A stretch of 64,000 nucleotides of DNA from Sphingomonas sp. R-74633 (GCF_013416555.1 NZ_JACCFG010000002.1:186001-250000); one strand, 5' to 3'; counted from the stretch's first letter, positions 34,641-43,061 are shown. Notes: generated by a model not told the origin, from the sequence alone. Made by a program: numbers and translations.

Positions 34641-35456
34641 TCAGCTCGCGGGCTTGGTCGCCGCCTGCGCCGCCTGCACCTTGTCCTGGTTCGACTGCAT
34701 CAGCTTGTAGGCATGCTCATACCAGTCGGTGCCCGGATAGTTGGCGCCGAGCACCGCCGTCGCCTTCTGCGCTTCCTCGGGCATGCCGAGCGCGAGATAG
34801 GCTTCGGTCAGGCGCATCAGCGCTTCGGGCGTGTGCGTGGTCATCTGATACTGATCGACCACGGTGCGGAAGCGCAACGTCGCCGAGAGCCACTGGCCGC
34901 GCGTCTCGTAGAAGCGCCCGATCTCCATTTCCTTGCCGGCGAGGTGATCGCGGACAAGGTCCATCTTCAGGCGGGCATCGGCGGCGTATTTGGTGTTCGG
35001 ATAGCGGCGGGTGAGCTCGCCCAGCGAATCGAGTGCCTGCTGGGTGATCTTCTGGTCGCGCTGCACGTCGCTGATCTGCTCGTAATAGCACAGGCTGATC
35101 AGGTAATAGGCATAGGGCGCGTCGCGGTTGCCCGGGTGGACCGCCAGGAAGCGCTGCGCCGACGAGATGGATTCGGTGTAGTCGCGGTTCAGATAATAGC
35201 TGAACGCGCCCATCAGCTGCGCGCGGCGCGCCCAGACCGAATAGGGATGCTGGCGCTCGACTTCGTCGAACAGCGCGGCGGCCAGCTTATACTGGTGCGC
35301 ATCGAGCTTCTGCTTTGCGGTGGAATAGAGCGTGCCGACGTCGCGCGCGACATAGGGCAGGTCCTTGTTGCCGCTCTTCTTGGCGCAACCGGCCATCGAA
35401 AGTGCCAGAACCGGGAGAAGGGCGAGCGCCAGGGCGCGGGTCGTGGGAGTACGCAT
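34641..35456 (-). CDS. bamD: Outer membrane assembly lipoprotein BamD
   Basis: The 271-residue lipoprotein of the BAM complex inserts beta-barrel proteins into the outer membrane. The signal peptide ends in LSMAGC, with Cys24 as lipid anchor. The mature part is tetratricopeptide-like: YSTAKQKLDAHQYKLAAALF, EVERQHPYSVWARRAQLM and RRYPNTKYAADARLKMD. ATG 35456 is the start. recN follows 47 bases downstream. Confidence 0.95.
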   Translation of the reverse strand: MRTPTTRALALALLPVLALSMAGCAKKSGNKDLPYVARDVGTLYSTAKQKLDAHQYKLAAALFDEVERQHPYSVWARRAQLMGAFSYYLNRDYTESISSAQRFLAVHPGNRDAPYAYYLISLCYYEQISDVQRDQKITQQALDSLGELTRRYPNTKYAADARLKMDLVRDHLAGKEMEIGRFYETRGQWLSATLRFRTVVDQYQMTTHTPEALMRLTEAYLALGMPEEAQKATAVLGANYPGTDWYEHAYKLMQSNQDKVQAAQAATKPAS

Positions 35457-35524
35457 GGATGGGGGTCTTAGACCGGTCCCGTGGCTTCAAACAATCCTTT
35501 TCGCGGCCTCTTTGTGTCAGAGCC

Positions 35525-35602
35525 GCACCGGCCCGCTCCCCCACCCGGCCACCCACAGAGTATCGTGCCGTTGGGTGGCCGGGTGGGGGAGCGGGCCGGT
35601 GC
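35525..35602. repeat. Perfect 31-bp inverted repeat (element I) between bamD and manA
   Basis: Bases 35525-35555 are exactly complementary to 35572-35602, with a 16-base loop. The arms are very GC-rich (GCACCGGCCCGCTCCC...). It sits in the middle of the 227-base gap between the divergent bamD and manA starts, so it cannot be an ordinary terminator for either gene. No T run flanks it. The rest of the gap shows only the manA ribosome site. Confidence 0.9.
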
Positions 35603-35683
35603 CGCCAAACAATGTTACGGCGGGAGCCGAGACAGGTTCCGCGCGTTGCGCTAGCGAACCATTCTCTGGGAGGGAATTGACCC

Positions 35684-36508
35684 GTGACCGCTACCCTGCT
35701 TGCCACCCACCGCGTCGAGAAGCCCTGGGGCCGACATCACCTCTGGCCGGGCTTCTCCGACCCCGCGAAGGATGGCGATCCGGTCGGCGAAATCTGGTTC
35801 CAGACGCCGGGCAATTCGACCCCCGATCTGCTGATCAAATATCTCTTCACCAGCGAGAAGCTGTCGGTCCAGGTCCATCCGAACGACGAGCAGGCGCATG
35901 CTGCCGGGCTGCCGCGCGGCAAGGACGAGTGCTGGGTGATCCTCGCCGCCGAACCCGATTCGACGATCGCGCTGGGCACGAAGCAGCCCGTCGACCGCGA
36001 GACGCTGCGCGCCGCCGCGCTCGACGGCTCGATCGAGGAGTTGCTCGACTGGAAGCCGGTAAAGGCCGGCGACTTCTTCTATTCGGGCTCGGGCACGATC
36101 CACGCGATCGGTGCCGGCATCACCCTAGTCGAGGTCCAGCAGAACAGCGAGACCACCTATCGCCTCTATGATTATGGCCGCCCGCGCGAGCTTCATCTCG
36201 ATGCGGGCGTCGCGGTCGCGGAGCCGGTGCCCTACACGCCCAACCCGATGCCCGGCCCCGTCGCCGACGACCGGGTGATCCTGGTCGAAGGGCCCAAATT
36301 CGTGCTCGAGCGCTGGGAAGGCGGCCGCCGCCAAGTCAGCCTGCCTGACGGTGTGACGGGCTGGCTGATTCCGCTGCGCGGCGAAGGCGTGGTCGATGGC
36401 GTGGCGTTCCAGGCTGGCGAATGCCTGACGCTCGAGGGCCATGCCGATCTCCACGCCGAAGCCGGCAGCGACCTGCTCTTCGCTTATCCGGGCACGACCC
36501 GGATCTGA
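35684..36508 (+). CDS. manA: Mannose-6-phosphate isomerase, class I
   Basis: The 274-residue cupin-fold zinc enzyme interconverts mannose-6-phosphate and fructose-6-phosphate. Family residues are KPWGRHHLWPG, the metal-ligand segment LSVQVHPNDEQA, and GTIHAIGAGITLVEVQQNS. It supplies mannose for polysaccharide or GDP-sugar synthesis. It starts at GTG 35684 behind GGGAGGGA. It is the shorter bacterial type. Confidence 0.93.
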   Translation: MTATLLATHRVEKPWGRHHLWPGFSDPAKDGDPVGEIWFQTPGNSTPDLLIKYLFTSEKLSVQVHPNDEQAHAAGLPRGKDECWVILAAEPDSTIALGTKQPVDRETLRAAALDGSIEELLDWKPVKAGDFFYSGSGTIHAIGAGITLVEVQQNSETTYRLYDYGRPRELHLDAGVAVAEPVPYTPNPMPGPVADDRVILVEGPKFVLERWEGGRRQVSLPDGVTGWLIPLRGEGVVDGVAFQAGECLTLEGHADLHAEAGSDLLFAYPGTTRI

Positions 36509-36523
36509 CGCATGGCCTTGATA

Positions 36524-36548
36524 TGAACGGGAGGTAGTTTCCCGTTCA
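36524..36548. promoter_or_regulatory. 9-bp inverted repeat between manA and the next gene
   Basis: TGAACGGGA (36524-36532) and TCCCGTTCA (36540-36548) are perfectly complementary across 7 bases, 16 bases after the manA stop and about 60 before ATG 36610. It could end manA transcription (no T run) or be an operator for the next gene. Confidence 0.4.
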
Positions 36549-36609
36549 CGCAACCCGTCCCGCTCCGGCACGTTCAAAGGGCGGGGAATGACAAAAACGG
36601 AGAGAATCC

Positions 36610-37143
36610 ATGCGTATCCTTTTCGCAGCCGCAATTGCCGCTGCCGCCATCGCGACGCCTGCCGCCGCGCAGGGCCATAACGAACGTGCTGCCCGTCAGG
36701 ATTGCCGCCACGACCTGCGCAATTCGGACAGCCGTGGCGAATATCGCCGCGAGGCCCGCGATTGCCGCAACGACATCGCCAGTGCCCAGCGCCAGGATCG
36801 TCGCGAGTGGCAGCGCGATTATCGCCGCTATCGCAACTACGACTATAACCGCCTGCCGCCGGGCGAGCGCTACTACAACCCGGCCGATTATTACCGCGAC
36901 GGCCGCTATTATCGCGAAACCCGCCTGACGCGGAACGACCGCGTCTATCGCGGTAACGACGGCCGCTATTATTGCCGCCGTTCGGACGGCACGACCGGCC
37001 TGATCATCGGCGGCGTCGCCGGCGGCCTGTTCGGCAACGCGCTCTCGAACGGTCGCAACGCCACCATCGGCACGCTGCTCGGCGCGGCTGCAGGTGCGGC
37101 GATCGGTTCGTCGGTTGACCGCGGGAACGTGCGCTGCCGCTAA
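36610..37143 (+). CDS. Exported Tyr/Arg-rich protein with glycine-zipper
   Basis: The 177-residue protein has a signal peptide (MRILFAAAIAAAAIATPAAAQ), then a charged segment with RQDCRHDLRN and EARDCRND, a Tyr-rich stretch (YYNPADYYRDGRYYRE), and a C-terminal glycine-zipper (GLIIGGVAGGLFGNAL, LLGAAAGAAIGSSVD). Glycine-zipper proteins are often outer-membrane or surface-associated; the function is unknown. CGGAGAG precedes ATG 36610. A strong terminator follows. Confidence 0.83.
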   Translation: MRILFAAAIAAAAIATPAAAQGHNERAARQDCRHDLRNSDSRGEYRREARDCRNDIASAQRQDRREWQRDYRRYRNYDYNRLPPGERYYNPADYYRDGRYYRETRLTRNDRVYRGNDGRYYCRRSDGTTGLIIGGVAGGLFGNALSNGRNATIGTLLGAAAGAAIGSSVDRGNVRCR

Positions 37144-37178
37144 CGGCTAGTGCCAGAGCTTGCCACGCAGGCAGAGAG

Positions 37179-37208
37179 GGGTCCGGTGGAAACGCCGGGC
37201 CCTTTTTC
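37179..37208 (+). terminator. Rho-independent terminator after the glycine-zipper gene
   Basis: GGGTCCGG (37179-37186) pairs with CCGGGCCC (37195-37202), with one G-T pair, then TTTTT. It lies 36 bases past the stop. Confidence 0.88.
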
Positions 37209-37229
37209 TATCGGCTCAGGTGAGAGGCC

Positions 37230-37457
37230 TCAGATCAGGCCCCAGGTGAGGAACAGGCGCGCGCCGCTGACCAGGCAGACCAGCAGGTTGAGATTGCGCC
37301 CCGAATTGCTGCTGGACAGCGCGCCGACTGCGGCGCCGATGATCGCGATCGGCAGCGCGATCCAGTTGATCAGGGGCAGCAGCGGGATCGGCAGGACGCC
37401 GATCAGCGCGAGCAGCAATGCGATGATGCCGATGAGGATCGAGAGCAGGTTCAACAT
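37230..37457 (-). CDS. Small hydrophobic membrane protein
   Basis: The 75-residue protein is almost entirely hydrophobic: LLSILIGIIALLLALIGVLP and LINWIALPIAIIGAAVGAL form two helices, with a third weaker segment near the C-terminus. Homologues of this kind occur in many sphingomonads without known role. ATG 37457 is preceded by a poor SD. It lies alone between two minus- and plus-strand genes. Confidence 0.72.
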   Translation of the reverse strand: MLNLLSILIGIIALLLALIGVLPIPLLPLINWIALPIAIIGAAVGALSSSNSGRNLNLLVCLVSGARLFLTWGLI

Positions 37458-37502
37458 GGTTAAACCATAGCCGATCCCAAGTGTGTTAGCAATATACTAC
37501 AG

Positions 37503-38090
37503 TTACGCCGCGAGCGGGATCAGCACTTCGGTGCGCCGCAGCGGCGCGGGGGTGAAGGGCGAATTGTAAAAGGCATGCTCGACGGGCCCCGCGGGGCTGA
37601 GGCCGTTCGCGCCAATCCAGGCGCGCAGCTCCGCCTCATGCGCGTCGAGCGCGCCTTCGCTGTCCTGTCCGGCAAAGCGCAGTGCCGCGATCCGCCGCGC
37701 GGGCAGTGTGCGCAGCCGCACGCCGTCCTCGGTCTCGCCCGGCGCCTCGATCGCCGCATCGGCGGGGAGCAGGAAGCGGGTGCGCCAGCCGCGCCCGTCC
37801 TCGTCGCCGTCGGCGAACACCGGCACCGGCAAGCGCTTTCCCCCGCGCCCGCGCCCGAACACATAGTCGGCGAGCCGGGTGAAGCCGACCGAGAGCGCCG
37901 CCTGGCGCAGCCCCGGCACCACGACTTCGGCGACTCGCAGCCCCGGATAATCGCGCACGCTGAACGCGCCGTCGCGCGTCACGGTGCTGAACGCGGCTTC
38001 GTCATCGGGCTTGGAAAGCAGGATATATCCGACAGTTGCAGCAACAGCGGCGGCCACGCCGGCGCCGATCATCCTCGCGTTGATCTGCAT
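37503..38090 (-). CDS. SOUL family heme-binding protein
   Basis: The 195-residue protein begins with a membrane or export segment (MIGAGVAAAVAATVGYILL) and continues with a SOUL domain: FSVRDYPGLRVAEVVVPG, ADYVFGRGRGGKRLPVPVF and a C-terminal YNSPFTPAPLRRTEVLIPL. Related proteins bind heme loosely. The start ATG 38090 is behind AAAGGGG and a short hairpin. A role in heme handling or stress is inferred from the family. Confidence 0.86.
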   Translation of the reverse strand: MQINARMIGAGVAAAVAATVGYILLSKPDDEAAFSTVTRDGAFSVRDYPGLRVAEVVVPGLRQAALSVGFTRLADYVFGRGRGGKRLPVPVFADGDEDGRGWRTRFLLPADAAIEAPGETEDGVRLRTLPARRIAALRFAGQDSEGALDAHEAELRAWIGANGLSPAGPVEHAFYNSPFTPAPLRRTEVLIPLAA

Positions 38091-38099
38091 GCATACCCC

Positions 38100-38117
38100 T
38101 TTGGTCGTTCGGCCAAA
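38100..38117. promoter_or_regulatory. 18-base palindrome before the SOUL protein gene
   Basis: TTTGGTCG-TT-CGGCCAAA pairs along eight bases (one G-T) and directly abuts the AAAGGGG ribosome site of the SOUL gene on the minus strand. It could be a repressor operator or a leader hairpin. Confidence 0.35.
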
Positions 38118-38237
38118 TACGCACACGATCCGTCCGGGGTTCCGCTTATGGTTAACAAAACTGTCATCGAAAATCCAGCGTGCCCAAGCCTTCCTTAACC
38201 CTCCCGCGGCATAAGAATGCGCTCAAAGGAGCGTAAA

Positions 38238-38975
38238 ATGGCCCGTAGCCACGGTTATCTGCTGATGCTTGCCCTGCCCCTGGCGCTTGCCGGGTGCGGC
38301 AGCCGTGGCAGCCTGGGCGACACTTCGGACACGGAGAGCGGCAACGCCGCCGATCCGGCGCTGGCCAGCGCGCTCCAGGACCAGATCATGGTCGATCCCC
38401 AGCTTGGCCGCCAGGCGAATGGCGACGCGGTGCGCCCGCCGGGCCAGCCCTATTCGGGCGGCGTGCCGAATGACAATGTCGCGGCGAACGGCGGCAAGAT
38501 CGACAATGGCCAGCTTCTGAAGACCCCGGCCCCGACCCAGGCGACCAAGGAGTGCACCCAGTGCGCCGCGGCGCGCGAGTCGGTCACGCTCGGCGGCCTC
38601 GCCGCGCGCCAGAAGGACGGCAAGACCAACCAGTGCGCCTCCTCGCTGCAATATGCCGCGGGCTGGGCGCAGCGCCTGCCGCGCGACCTGCCGCTCTATC
38701 CGCAGGCGCGGGTGAGCGAGGCCGCGGGCAGCACCGCCGGCCAGTGCCAGCTGCGCGTAGTCAGCTTCTCCTCGCCCCAGCCGATGCAGGTGATGCTCGA
38801 CTGGTATTACACCAGGGCGATCCGCGGCGGCTATTCGAGCGAGCACCAGATCGACGGCCAGGAGCACATCCTTGGCGGCACCCGCGACAAGGATGGCGGC
38901 GCGTACGTGCTGTTCCTGACCAACCGGCCCGACGGCGGGACGGACATCGACATGGTCGCCAATAACGGGATCTGA
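38238..38975 (+). CDS. Lipoprotein of unknown function
   Basis: The 245-residue protein has a lipoprotein signal ending in LALAGC. The N-terminal 90 residues are low-complexity, then a folded domain follows with four cysteines (KECTQCAAARES, NQCASSLQY, GQCQLRVVSFSS) and SPQPMQVMLDWYYTRAIRGG. It is likely anchored in the outer membrane facing the periplasm. GGAG precedes ATG 38238. crcB follows 58 bases downstream. Confidence 0.82.
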   Translation: MARSHGYLLMLALPLALAGCGSRGSLGDTSDTESGNAADPALASALQDQIMVDPQLGRQANGDAVRPPGQPYSGGVPNDNVAANGGKIDNGQLLKTPAPTQATKECTQCAAARESVTLGGLAARQKDGKTNQCASSLQYAAGWAQRLPRDLPLYPQARVSEAAGSTAGQCQLRVVSFSSPQPMQVMLDWYYTRAIRGGYSSEHQIDGQEHILGGTRDKDGGAYVLFLTNRPDGGTDIDMVANNGI

Positions 38976-39033
38976 TCCGGGCGCGGAACCAGCCTGGGTT
39001 TCCCTCTCCGCCATTCCGCGCTAACGGCTGCGG

Positions 39034-39411
39034 ATGCCAGCCCTATTCCTCGTCATGCTCGGCGGTGCCCTCGGCGCCGCGGCGCGCTTCCTGACAGGCA
39101 AGCTCACGCTCGTCTGGTTCGGGCCGGACTACCCCTGGGGTACGCTCGCGGTGAACCTGATCGGCGGCTTCCTGATGGGGCTGCTCGCCGGGACGCTCGC
39201 GCGGCTCGGCCAGGGCGGCGAGCAGTGGCGCCTGCTTCTCGGCGTCGGCGTGCTCGGCGGCTTCACCACCTTTTCGGCCTTCACCCTCGACCTGATGAAC
39301 ATGGTCGAGCGCGGCGACTGGGGCATGGGCCTTGCCTATGTCCTCGCCTCGGTGCTCGGCTCGGCGCTCGCGCTGTTCGCGGGCCTCAGCATTACAAGGG
39401 TCATCGCATGA
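39034..39411 (+). CDS. crcB: Fluoride ion channel CrcB (Fluc)
   Basis: The 125-residue protein has four transmembrane helices and the Fluc motifs GGALGAAARF, YPWGTLAVNLIGGFLMG and GGFTTFSAFTLD. It exports fluoride as a dual-topology dimer. No fluoride riboswitch is visible in the short leader. Its stop overlaps the rluC start (ATGA), so it heads a tightly linked run of six genes. Confidence 0.93.
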   Translation: MPALFLVMLGGALGAAARFLTGKLTLVWFGPDYPWGTLAVNLIGGFLMGLLAGTLARLGQGGEQWRLLLGVGVLGGFTTFSAFTLDLMNMVERGDWGMGLAYVLASVLGSALALFAGLSITRVIA

Positions 39412-40745
39412 CCGACGCAGTCCGCCAGTTCACCGTGAAGCCCGATGACGACGGCATCCGCCTCGATCGCTGGTTCAAGCGGCATTTGCCCGACACGAGC
39501 TTCAACCTGGTCTCGCGCTGGGCGCGCACCGGCCAGCTGCGCGTCGACGGCGCGCGCGCCAAGCCGGGCGACCATGTGACCGAAGGCCAGGTCATCCGCG
39601 TGCCCCCGGCCGAGGCGCCTACGCCCGACAAGCCCGGTCGGCCCAAGCGCGTCCGCGTCGTCAACCTGAGCGAGGAGCAGATCGAGTTCGCCCGCGCGAT
39701 GGTGATTCACCAGGACGACGCCGCCTTCGTGCTCAACAAGCCGCCAGGCCTCGCCACGCAGGGCGGCACCAAGACCAATGAGCATGTCGACGAGCTACTC
39801 GACGCGCTCCAGTACGACATGGAGACCCGCCCCAAGCTGGTCCACCGGCTCGACAAGGACACGTCGGGCGCGCTGCTCGTCGCCCGTACCGCCCGCGCGG
39901 CGGCGGCCTTCTCGAAGAGCTTCTCCAGCCGCACCGCCCGGAAAGTCTATTGGGCGCTGGTCGTCGGCGTGCCGAGCATCCAGGACGGCATGATCGAGCT
40001 GCCGATCGGCAAGCAGCCGGGCACCGGCGGCGAGAAGATGCAGGTCGACGAGAAGGAAGGCCAGGCCGCCCGCACGCGCTACCGCGTGATCGGCCGCGCC
40101 GGCAACCGCGCCGCCTGGGTCGAACTCCAACCCTTTACCGGGCGCACCCACCAGCTGCGCGTCCACATGGCTGCAATCGGCTTCCCGATCGTCGGCGACG
40201 GCAAGTACGGCGGACCTGAGGCGTTCCTGACCGGCGGCATCAGCCGGAAGATGCACCTCCACGCCCGCCGCCTCCGCGTCGATCATCCCGATGGCGAGCG
40301 GATCGACGTGCGCGCCGCGCTGCCGCACCATTTCGCCGAATCGCTGCACACGCTCGGCTTCGAGGAAGCGGAAGGCGACGCGCTCGTCCTCGACGACGGT
40401 CCGCCGCCGATGACCAAGGAGCAGCTCAAGGCCAATGCCCGCGCCCACGCCAAGTCGGTGCGCAAGGAGCGCCGCGGTGAGCGTCGCGGCCGCGGCGAAG
40501 GCCCGGTCGGCGACAAGCCGGCGCCCCGCAGCGGCGGCAAGCCCAGCACCCGCAAGCCGCCCGCGCCTGCAAAGCCCGGTGCCAAGCCCGGCGCGCGCAA
40601 GCCCGGCGGCGCAGGGCCGAGGCCCGGTGGCGCCGCAGGCCCCAAGCCCGGCCCGCGCAGTGGTCCGCGCACCGGCAGCAGCCCCGGCACCCGGCCCAGC
40701 CCGCGCAGCGGCGGCCCCAAGCCGGGCGGCAGCCGGAGCCGCTGA
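39408..40745 (+). CDS. rluC: RluC-type 23S rRNA pseudouridine synthase with basic tail
   Basis: The 445-residue enzyme isomerises uridines in 23S rRNA. The N-terminal S4 RNA-binding domain (about 15-65) includes RLDRWFKRH. The catalytic domain has HRLDKDTSGALLV with Asp150, then GRTHQLRVHMA. After residue 345 comes a tail of about 100 residues rich in Pro, Gly, Lys and Arg (GAKPGARKPGG and similar), probably unstructured and RNA-binding. It overlaps crcB and the next gene. Confidence 0.93.
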   Translation: MTDAVRQFTVKPDDDGIRLDRWFKRHLPDTSFNLVSRWARTGQLRVDGARAKPGDHVTEGQVIRVPPAEAPTPDKPGRPKRVRVVNLSEEQIEFARAMVIHQDDAAFVLNKPPGLATQGGTKTNEHVDELLDALQYDMETRPKLVHRLDKDTSGALLVARTARAAAAFSKSFSSRTARKVYWALVVGVPSIQDGMIELPIGKQPGTGGEKMQVDEKEGQAARTRYRVIGRAGNRAAWVELQPFTGRTHQLRVHMAAIGFPIVGDGKYGGPEAFLTGGISRKMHLHARRLRVDHPDGERIDVRAALPHHFAESLHTLGFEEAEGDALVLDDGPPPMTKEQLKANARAHAKSVRKERRGERRGRGEGPVGDKPAPRSGGKPSTRKPPAPAKPGAKPGARKPGGAGPRPGGAAGPKPGPRSGPRTGSSPGTRPSPRSGGPKPGGSRSR

Positions 40746-41347
40746 TGCACCCGCATCCGGCCTTCCGCTGGGAAGACCGCCCGGCAATTCGCGAACTTGT
40801 CCGCGACATCGGCTTCGGCGCGCTGTTTGCGGCGACGCCCGACGGCCCGCGCGTCGCGCATGTGCCGGTGGTGTGGCTCGATGACGAGACGCTCGGCTTC
40901 CACCTGGCGCGCGGCAACGGGCTCGTCCGCCACCTCGACGGCGCCACCGGCCTGTTCAACCTCCAGGGACCCGACGCCTATATCAGCCCCGACTGGTACG
41001 GCATCGGCCCCGATCAGGTGCCGACCTGGAACTATGTCGCCGTCGAACTCGAAGGCCGCGTCACCCGCACCGACGACGACGGCCTGGTCGCGATCCTCGA
41101 TGCCATCAGCAACGAGCAGGAGCGCCGCCTAGCCCCCAAGCCCGAATGGACGCGCGGCAAGATGGACCCGGCGCTCTTCTCGAAGATGACCAGCGCGATC
41201 ATCGGCTACCGGCTGGAGGTCCAGGCCTGGCGCGGCACGCTCAAGCTCGGCCAGAACAAGCCCGACGCCGCCCGCCTAGCCGCCGCCGACGCGCTCGAAG
41301 CGCAGGGCCGCCGCGCCGTCGCCGCGCTGATGCGGAGCGCAAAATGA
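40745..41347 (+). CDS. PaiB-type FMN-binding protein
   Basis: The 200-residue split-barrel flavin-binding protein has the PaiB start HPHPAFRWEDRPAIRELVRD, AHVPVVWLDD, and the mid-protein QVPTWNYVAVE, with KMTSAIIGYRLEV near the C-terminus. In Bacillus, PaiB is called a transcriptional regulator, but it lacks a clear DNA-binding domain. Its start shares a base with the rluC stop (TGATG). Confidence 0.9.
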   Translation: MHPHPAFRWEDRPAIRELVRDIGFGALFAATPDGPRVAHVPVVWLDDETLGFHLARGNGLVRHLDGATGLFNLQGPDAYISPDWYGIGPDQVPTWNYVAVELEGRVTRTDDDGLVAILDAISNEQERRLAPKPEWTRGKMDPALFSKMTSAIIGYRLEVQAWRGTLKLGQNKPDAARLAAADALEAQGRRAVAALMRSAK

Positions 41348-42006
41348 CCAACCGCCTCGCCGTGTTCGACTGCGACGGCACGCTCGTCGATTCGCAGGCC
41401 AATATCTGCCGCGCGATGGAAGCGACCTTCGAGGCGCACCGGCTTCCCCCGCCCGACCGCGCTGCGATTCGCGGCATCGTCGGGCTCAGTCTCGCCCCCG
41501 CCATCGCGCGGCTGCTGCCCGAAGCGGACGACGGCCTGCACCTCGCCATGGCCGAGGAATATAAGCGCGCCTTCCACGCGATGCGCGCCAGTGCCGCGCT
41601 CGATCCCGAGCCGCTCTATGACGGCATCATCGAGACTATCGACGCGCTTGATGCCGCCGGCTGGCTGCTCGGCGTCGCCACCGGCAAGTCCGATCGTGGG
41701 CTGAAGCTGATCCTCGAGCATCACGGCCTGCAGGACCGCTTCGTCACGCTGCAGACCGCCGATCGCCACCCCTCCAAGCCGCATCCGGCGATGCTCGAGC
41801 TTGCCATCGCTGAGGCCGGCGCGACCCCAGAGACCACGGCGATGATTGGCGACACCAGCTATGACATGGCAATGGCGCGTGCCGCTGGCGCGCACGCCGT
41901 TGGTGTGCTATGGGGATACCACACGTCCGGGGAGTTGCTCGGCGCCGGCGCGCAGGTGATCGCCGACCACGCCAGCCAGCTTCCCGCGCATCTGGAGAGG
42001 CTATGA
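41344..42006 (+). CDS. HAD family phosphatase (Gph-like)
   Basis: The 220-residue protein has motif I VFDCDGTLVDSQ, motif II VATGKSD, the motif III Lys in SKPHPAML, and motif IV IGDTSYDMAMA. The cap domain is the small helical type. Phosphoglycolate phosphatase-like activity is likely but the substrate is not proven. It overlaps both neighbours by ATGA-type junctions. Confidence 0.9.
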   Translation: MTNRLAVFDCDGTLVDSQANICRAMEATFEAHRLPPPDRAAIRGIVGLSLAPAIARLLPEADDGLHLAMAEEYKRAFHAMRASAALDPEPLYDGIIETIDALDAAGWLLGVATGKSDRGLKLILEHHGLQDRFVTLQTADRHPSKPHPAMLELAIAEAGATPETTAMIGDTSYDMAMARAAGAHAVGVLWGYHTSGELLGAGAQVIADHASQLPAHLERL

Positions 42007-42236
42007 CAGACGCCGAACGCCTGGCGATGAAGCGCTATTATGTGATCGTCGGAGTCAACATTATCGGCACCGCGGGTGCCGTGCTCGGCCTGCTGATCGC
42101 CGGCCGCGCGCACGAATATCAGATGACGCTGTTCGGCGGGACGATCATCATGTCCTCGCTCTACATCATGGCGGTGGTGCCCCGGAGCCTGGCCCGCCGC
42201 TGGAAGACCCCCGTCGAGGCACCGCCCGAGGCATGA
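42003..42236 (+). CDS. Small membrane protein, unknown function
   Basis: The 77-residue protein has two transmembrane helices (YVIVGVNIIGTAGAVLGLLI and FGGTIIMSSLYIMAVVP) with short charged ends. It is overlapped by four bases at each side by the HAD and ATP12 genes, so it is certainly translated as part of the operon. No family name is known to me. Confidence 0.8.
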   Translation: MTDAERLAMKRYYVIVGVNIIGTAGAVLGLLIAGRAHEYQMTLFGGTIIMSSLYIMAVVPRSLARRWKTPVEAPPEA

Positions 42237-42913
42237 AGCGTTTCTGGAAGGACGTCAGCGTCGAGAACGGCCAGGTGGCGCTCGACGGCAAGCCGGTGCG
42301 CACCCCCGGCCGCGCGCCGCTCGCGCTGCCCACCCCCGCGCTCGCCGAGGCGGTGGCCGACGAATGGCGCACTGTCGGCGAGACGATCGATCCGCGCGCG
42401 ATGCCGCTCACCGGGCTCGCCAATGCCGCGATCGACCGGATCGCGCCCGACCCTGCCCCCTTCGCCGCCGGCCTCGCCGCCTATGGCGAGAGTGACCTCC
42501 TCTATTACCGCGCCGAGGATCCCGAGCCGCTGGTCGCGCGGCAAGCGGCGAGCTGGGACCCGCTGCTCGACTGGGCGCGCAGCCGCTACGACGTGCATTT
42601 CGAGACAACCTCGGGCGTGATGCACAAGGCCCAGCCCGAGGCGACCGTCACGCGGCTCGCCGAGGCAGTCGGCGCGCTCGACGGCTTTCGCCTCGCCGGC
42701 CTCTCCCCGCTGGTCACGGTCAGCGGCTCGCTGGTCGGCGCGCTGGCATTGCTCGAGGGTGCCGTGGATGCCGAGACGCTGTGGCAGGCCGCGCTGATCG
42801 ACGAGCTATGGCAGGCCGAGCAATGGGGCGAGGACGTGCTCGCCGTCCAGGCCCGCGACGCCCACCGCGCAGACTTCGACGCCGGCGCGCGCTTCCTGTC
42901 GCTGCTGGGCTAG
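42233..42913 (+). CDS. ATP12 family F1-ATPase assembly chaperone
   Basis: The 226-residue protein resembles mitochondrial Atp12p, which helps assemble the alpha subunit of F1-ATPase. Landmarks are the RFWKDVSVENGQVALDGKPV start, TPGRAPLALPT, DLLYYRAEDP and WDPLLDWARSRYDV. A member in alphaproteobacteria fits the mitochondrial ancestry. It ends the six-gene run begun by crcB. Confidence 0.93.
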   Translation: MKRFWKDVSVENGQVALDGKPVRTPGRAPLALPTPALAEAVADEWRTVGETIDPRAMPLTGLANAAIDRIAPDPAPFAAGLAAYGESDLLYYRAEDPEPLVARQAASWDPLLDWARSRYDVHFETTSGVMHKAQPEATVTRLAEAVGALDGFRLAGLSPLVTVSGSLVGALALLEGAVDAETLWQAALIDELWQAEQWGEDVLAVQARDAHRADFDAGARFLSLLG

Positions 42914-42930
42914 TCCAACCGCCCCTACCC

Positions 42931-43036
42931 GTCTCCCCGGCCTTGTGCCGGGGTCCACCGGGAGGCGAGTCATGGACAAGCGGCTCTGAGCACAACACGA
43001 GAGGCTTAGTGGTCCCCGGCACAAGGCCGGGGTGAC
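42931..43036. repeat. Paired palindromic element C between convergent genes
   Basis: CCCCGGC-CTTGT-GCCGGGG at 42935-42953 and CCCCGGC-ACAAG-GCCGGGG at 43014-43032 are inverted copies, each with a hairpin and a flanking CCAC/GTGG. The element fills the gap between the ATP12 gene and the DUF1428 gene and could act as a bidirectional terminator. Confidence 0.85.
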
Positions 43037-43061
43037 GAAGAGGGGCCTTTCTTCCCCCGCC

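Noticed and set aside
38976..39033. Fluoride riboswitch before crcB
   Set aside because: The 58-base gap shows none of the conserved pseudoknot sequence and is too short together with the preceding stop.
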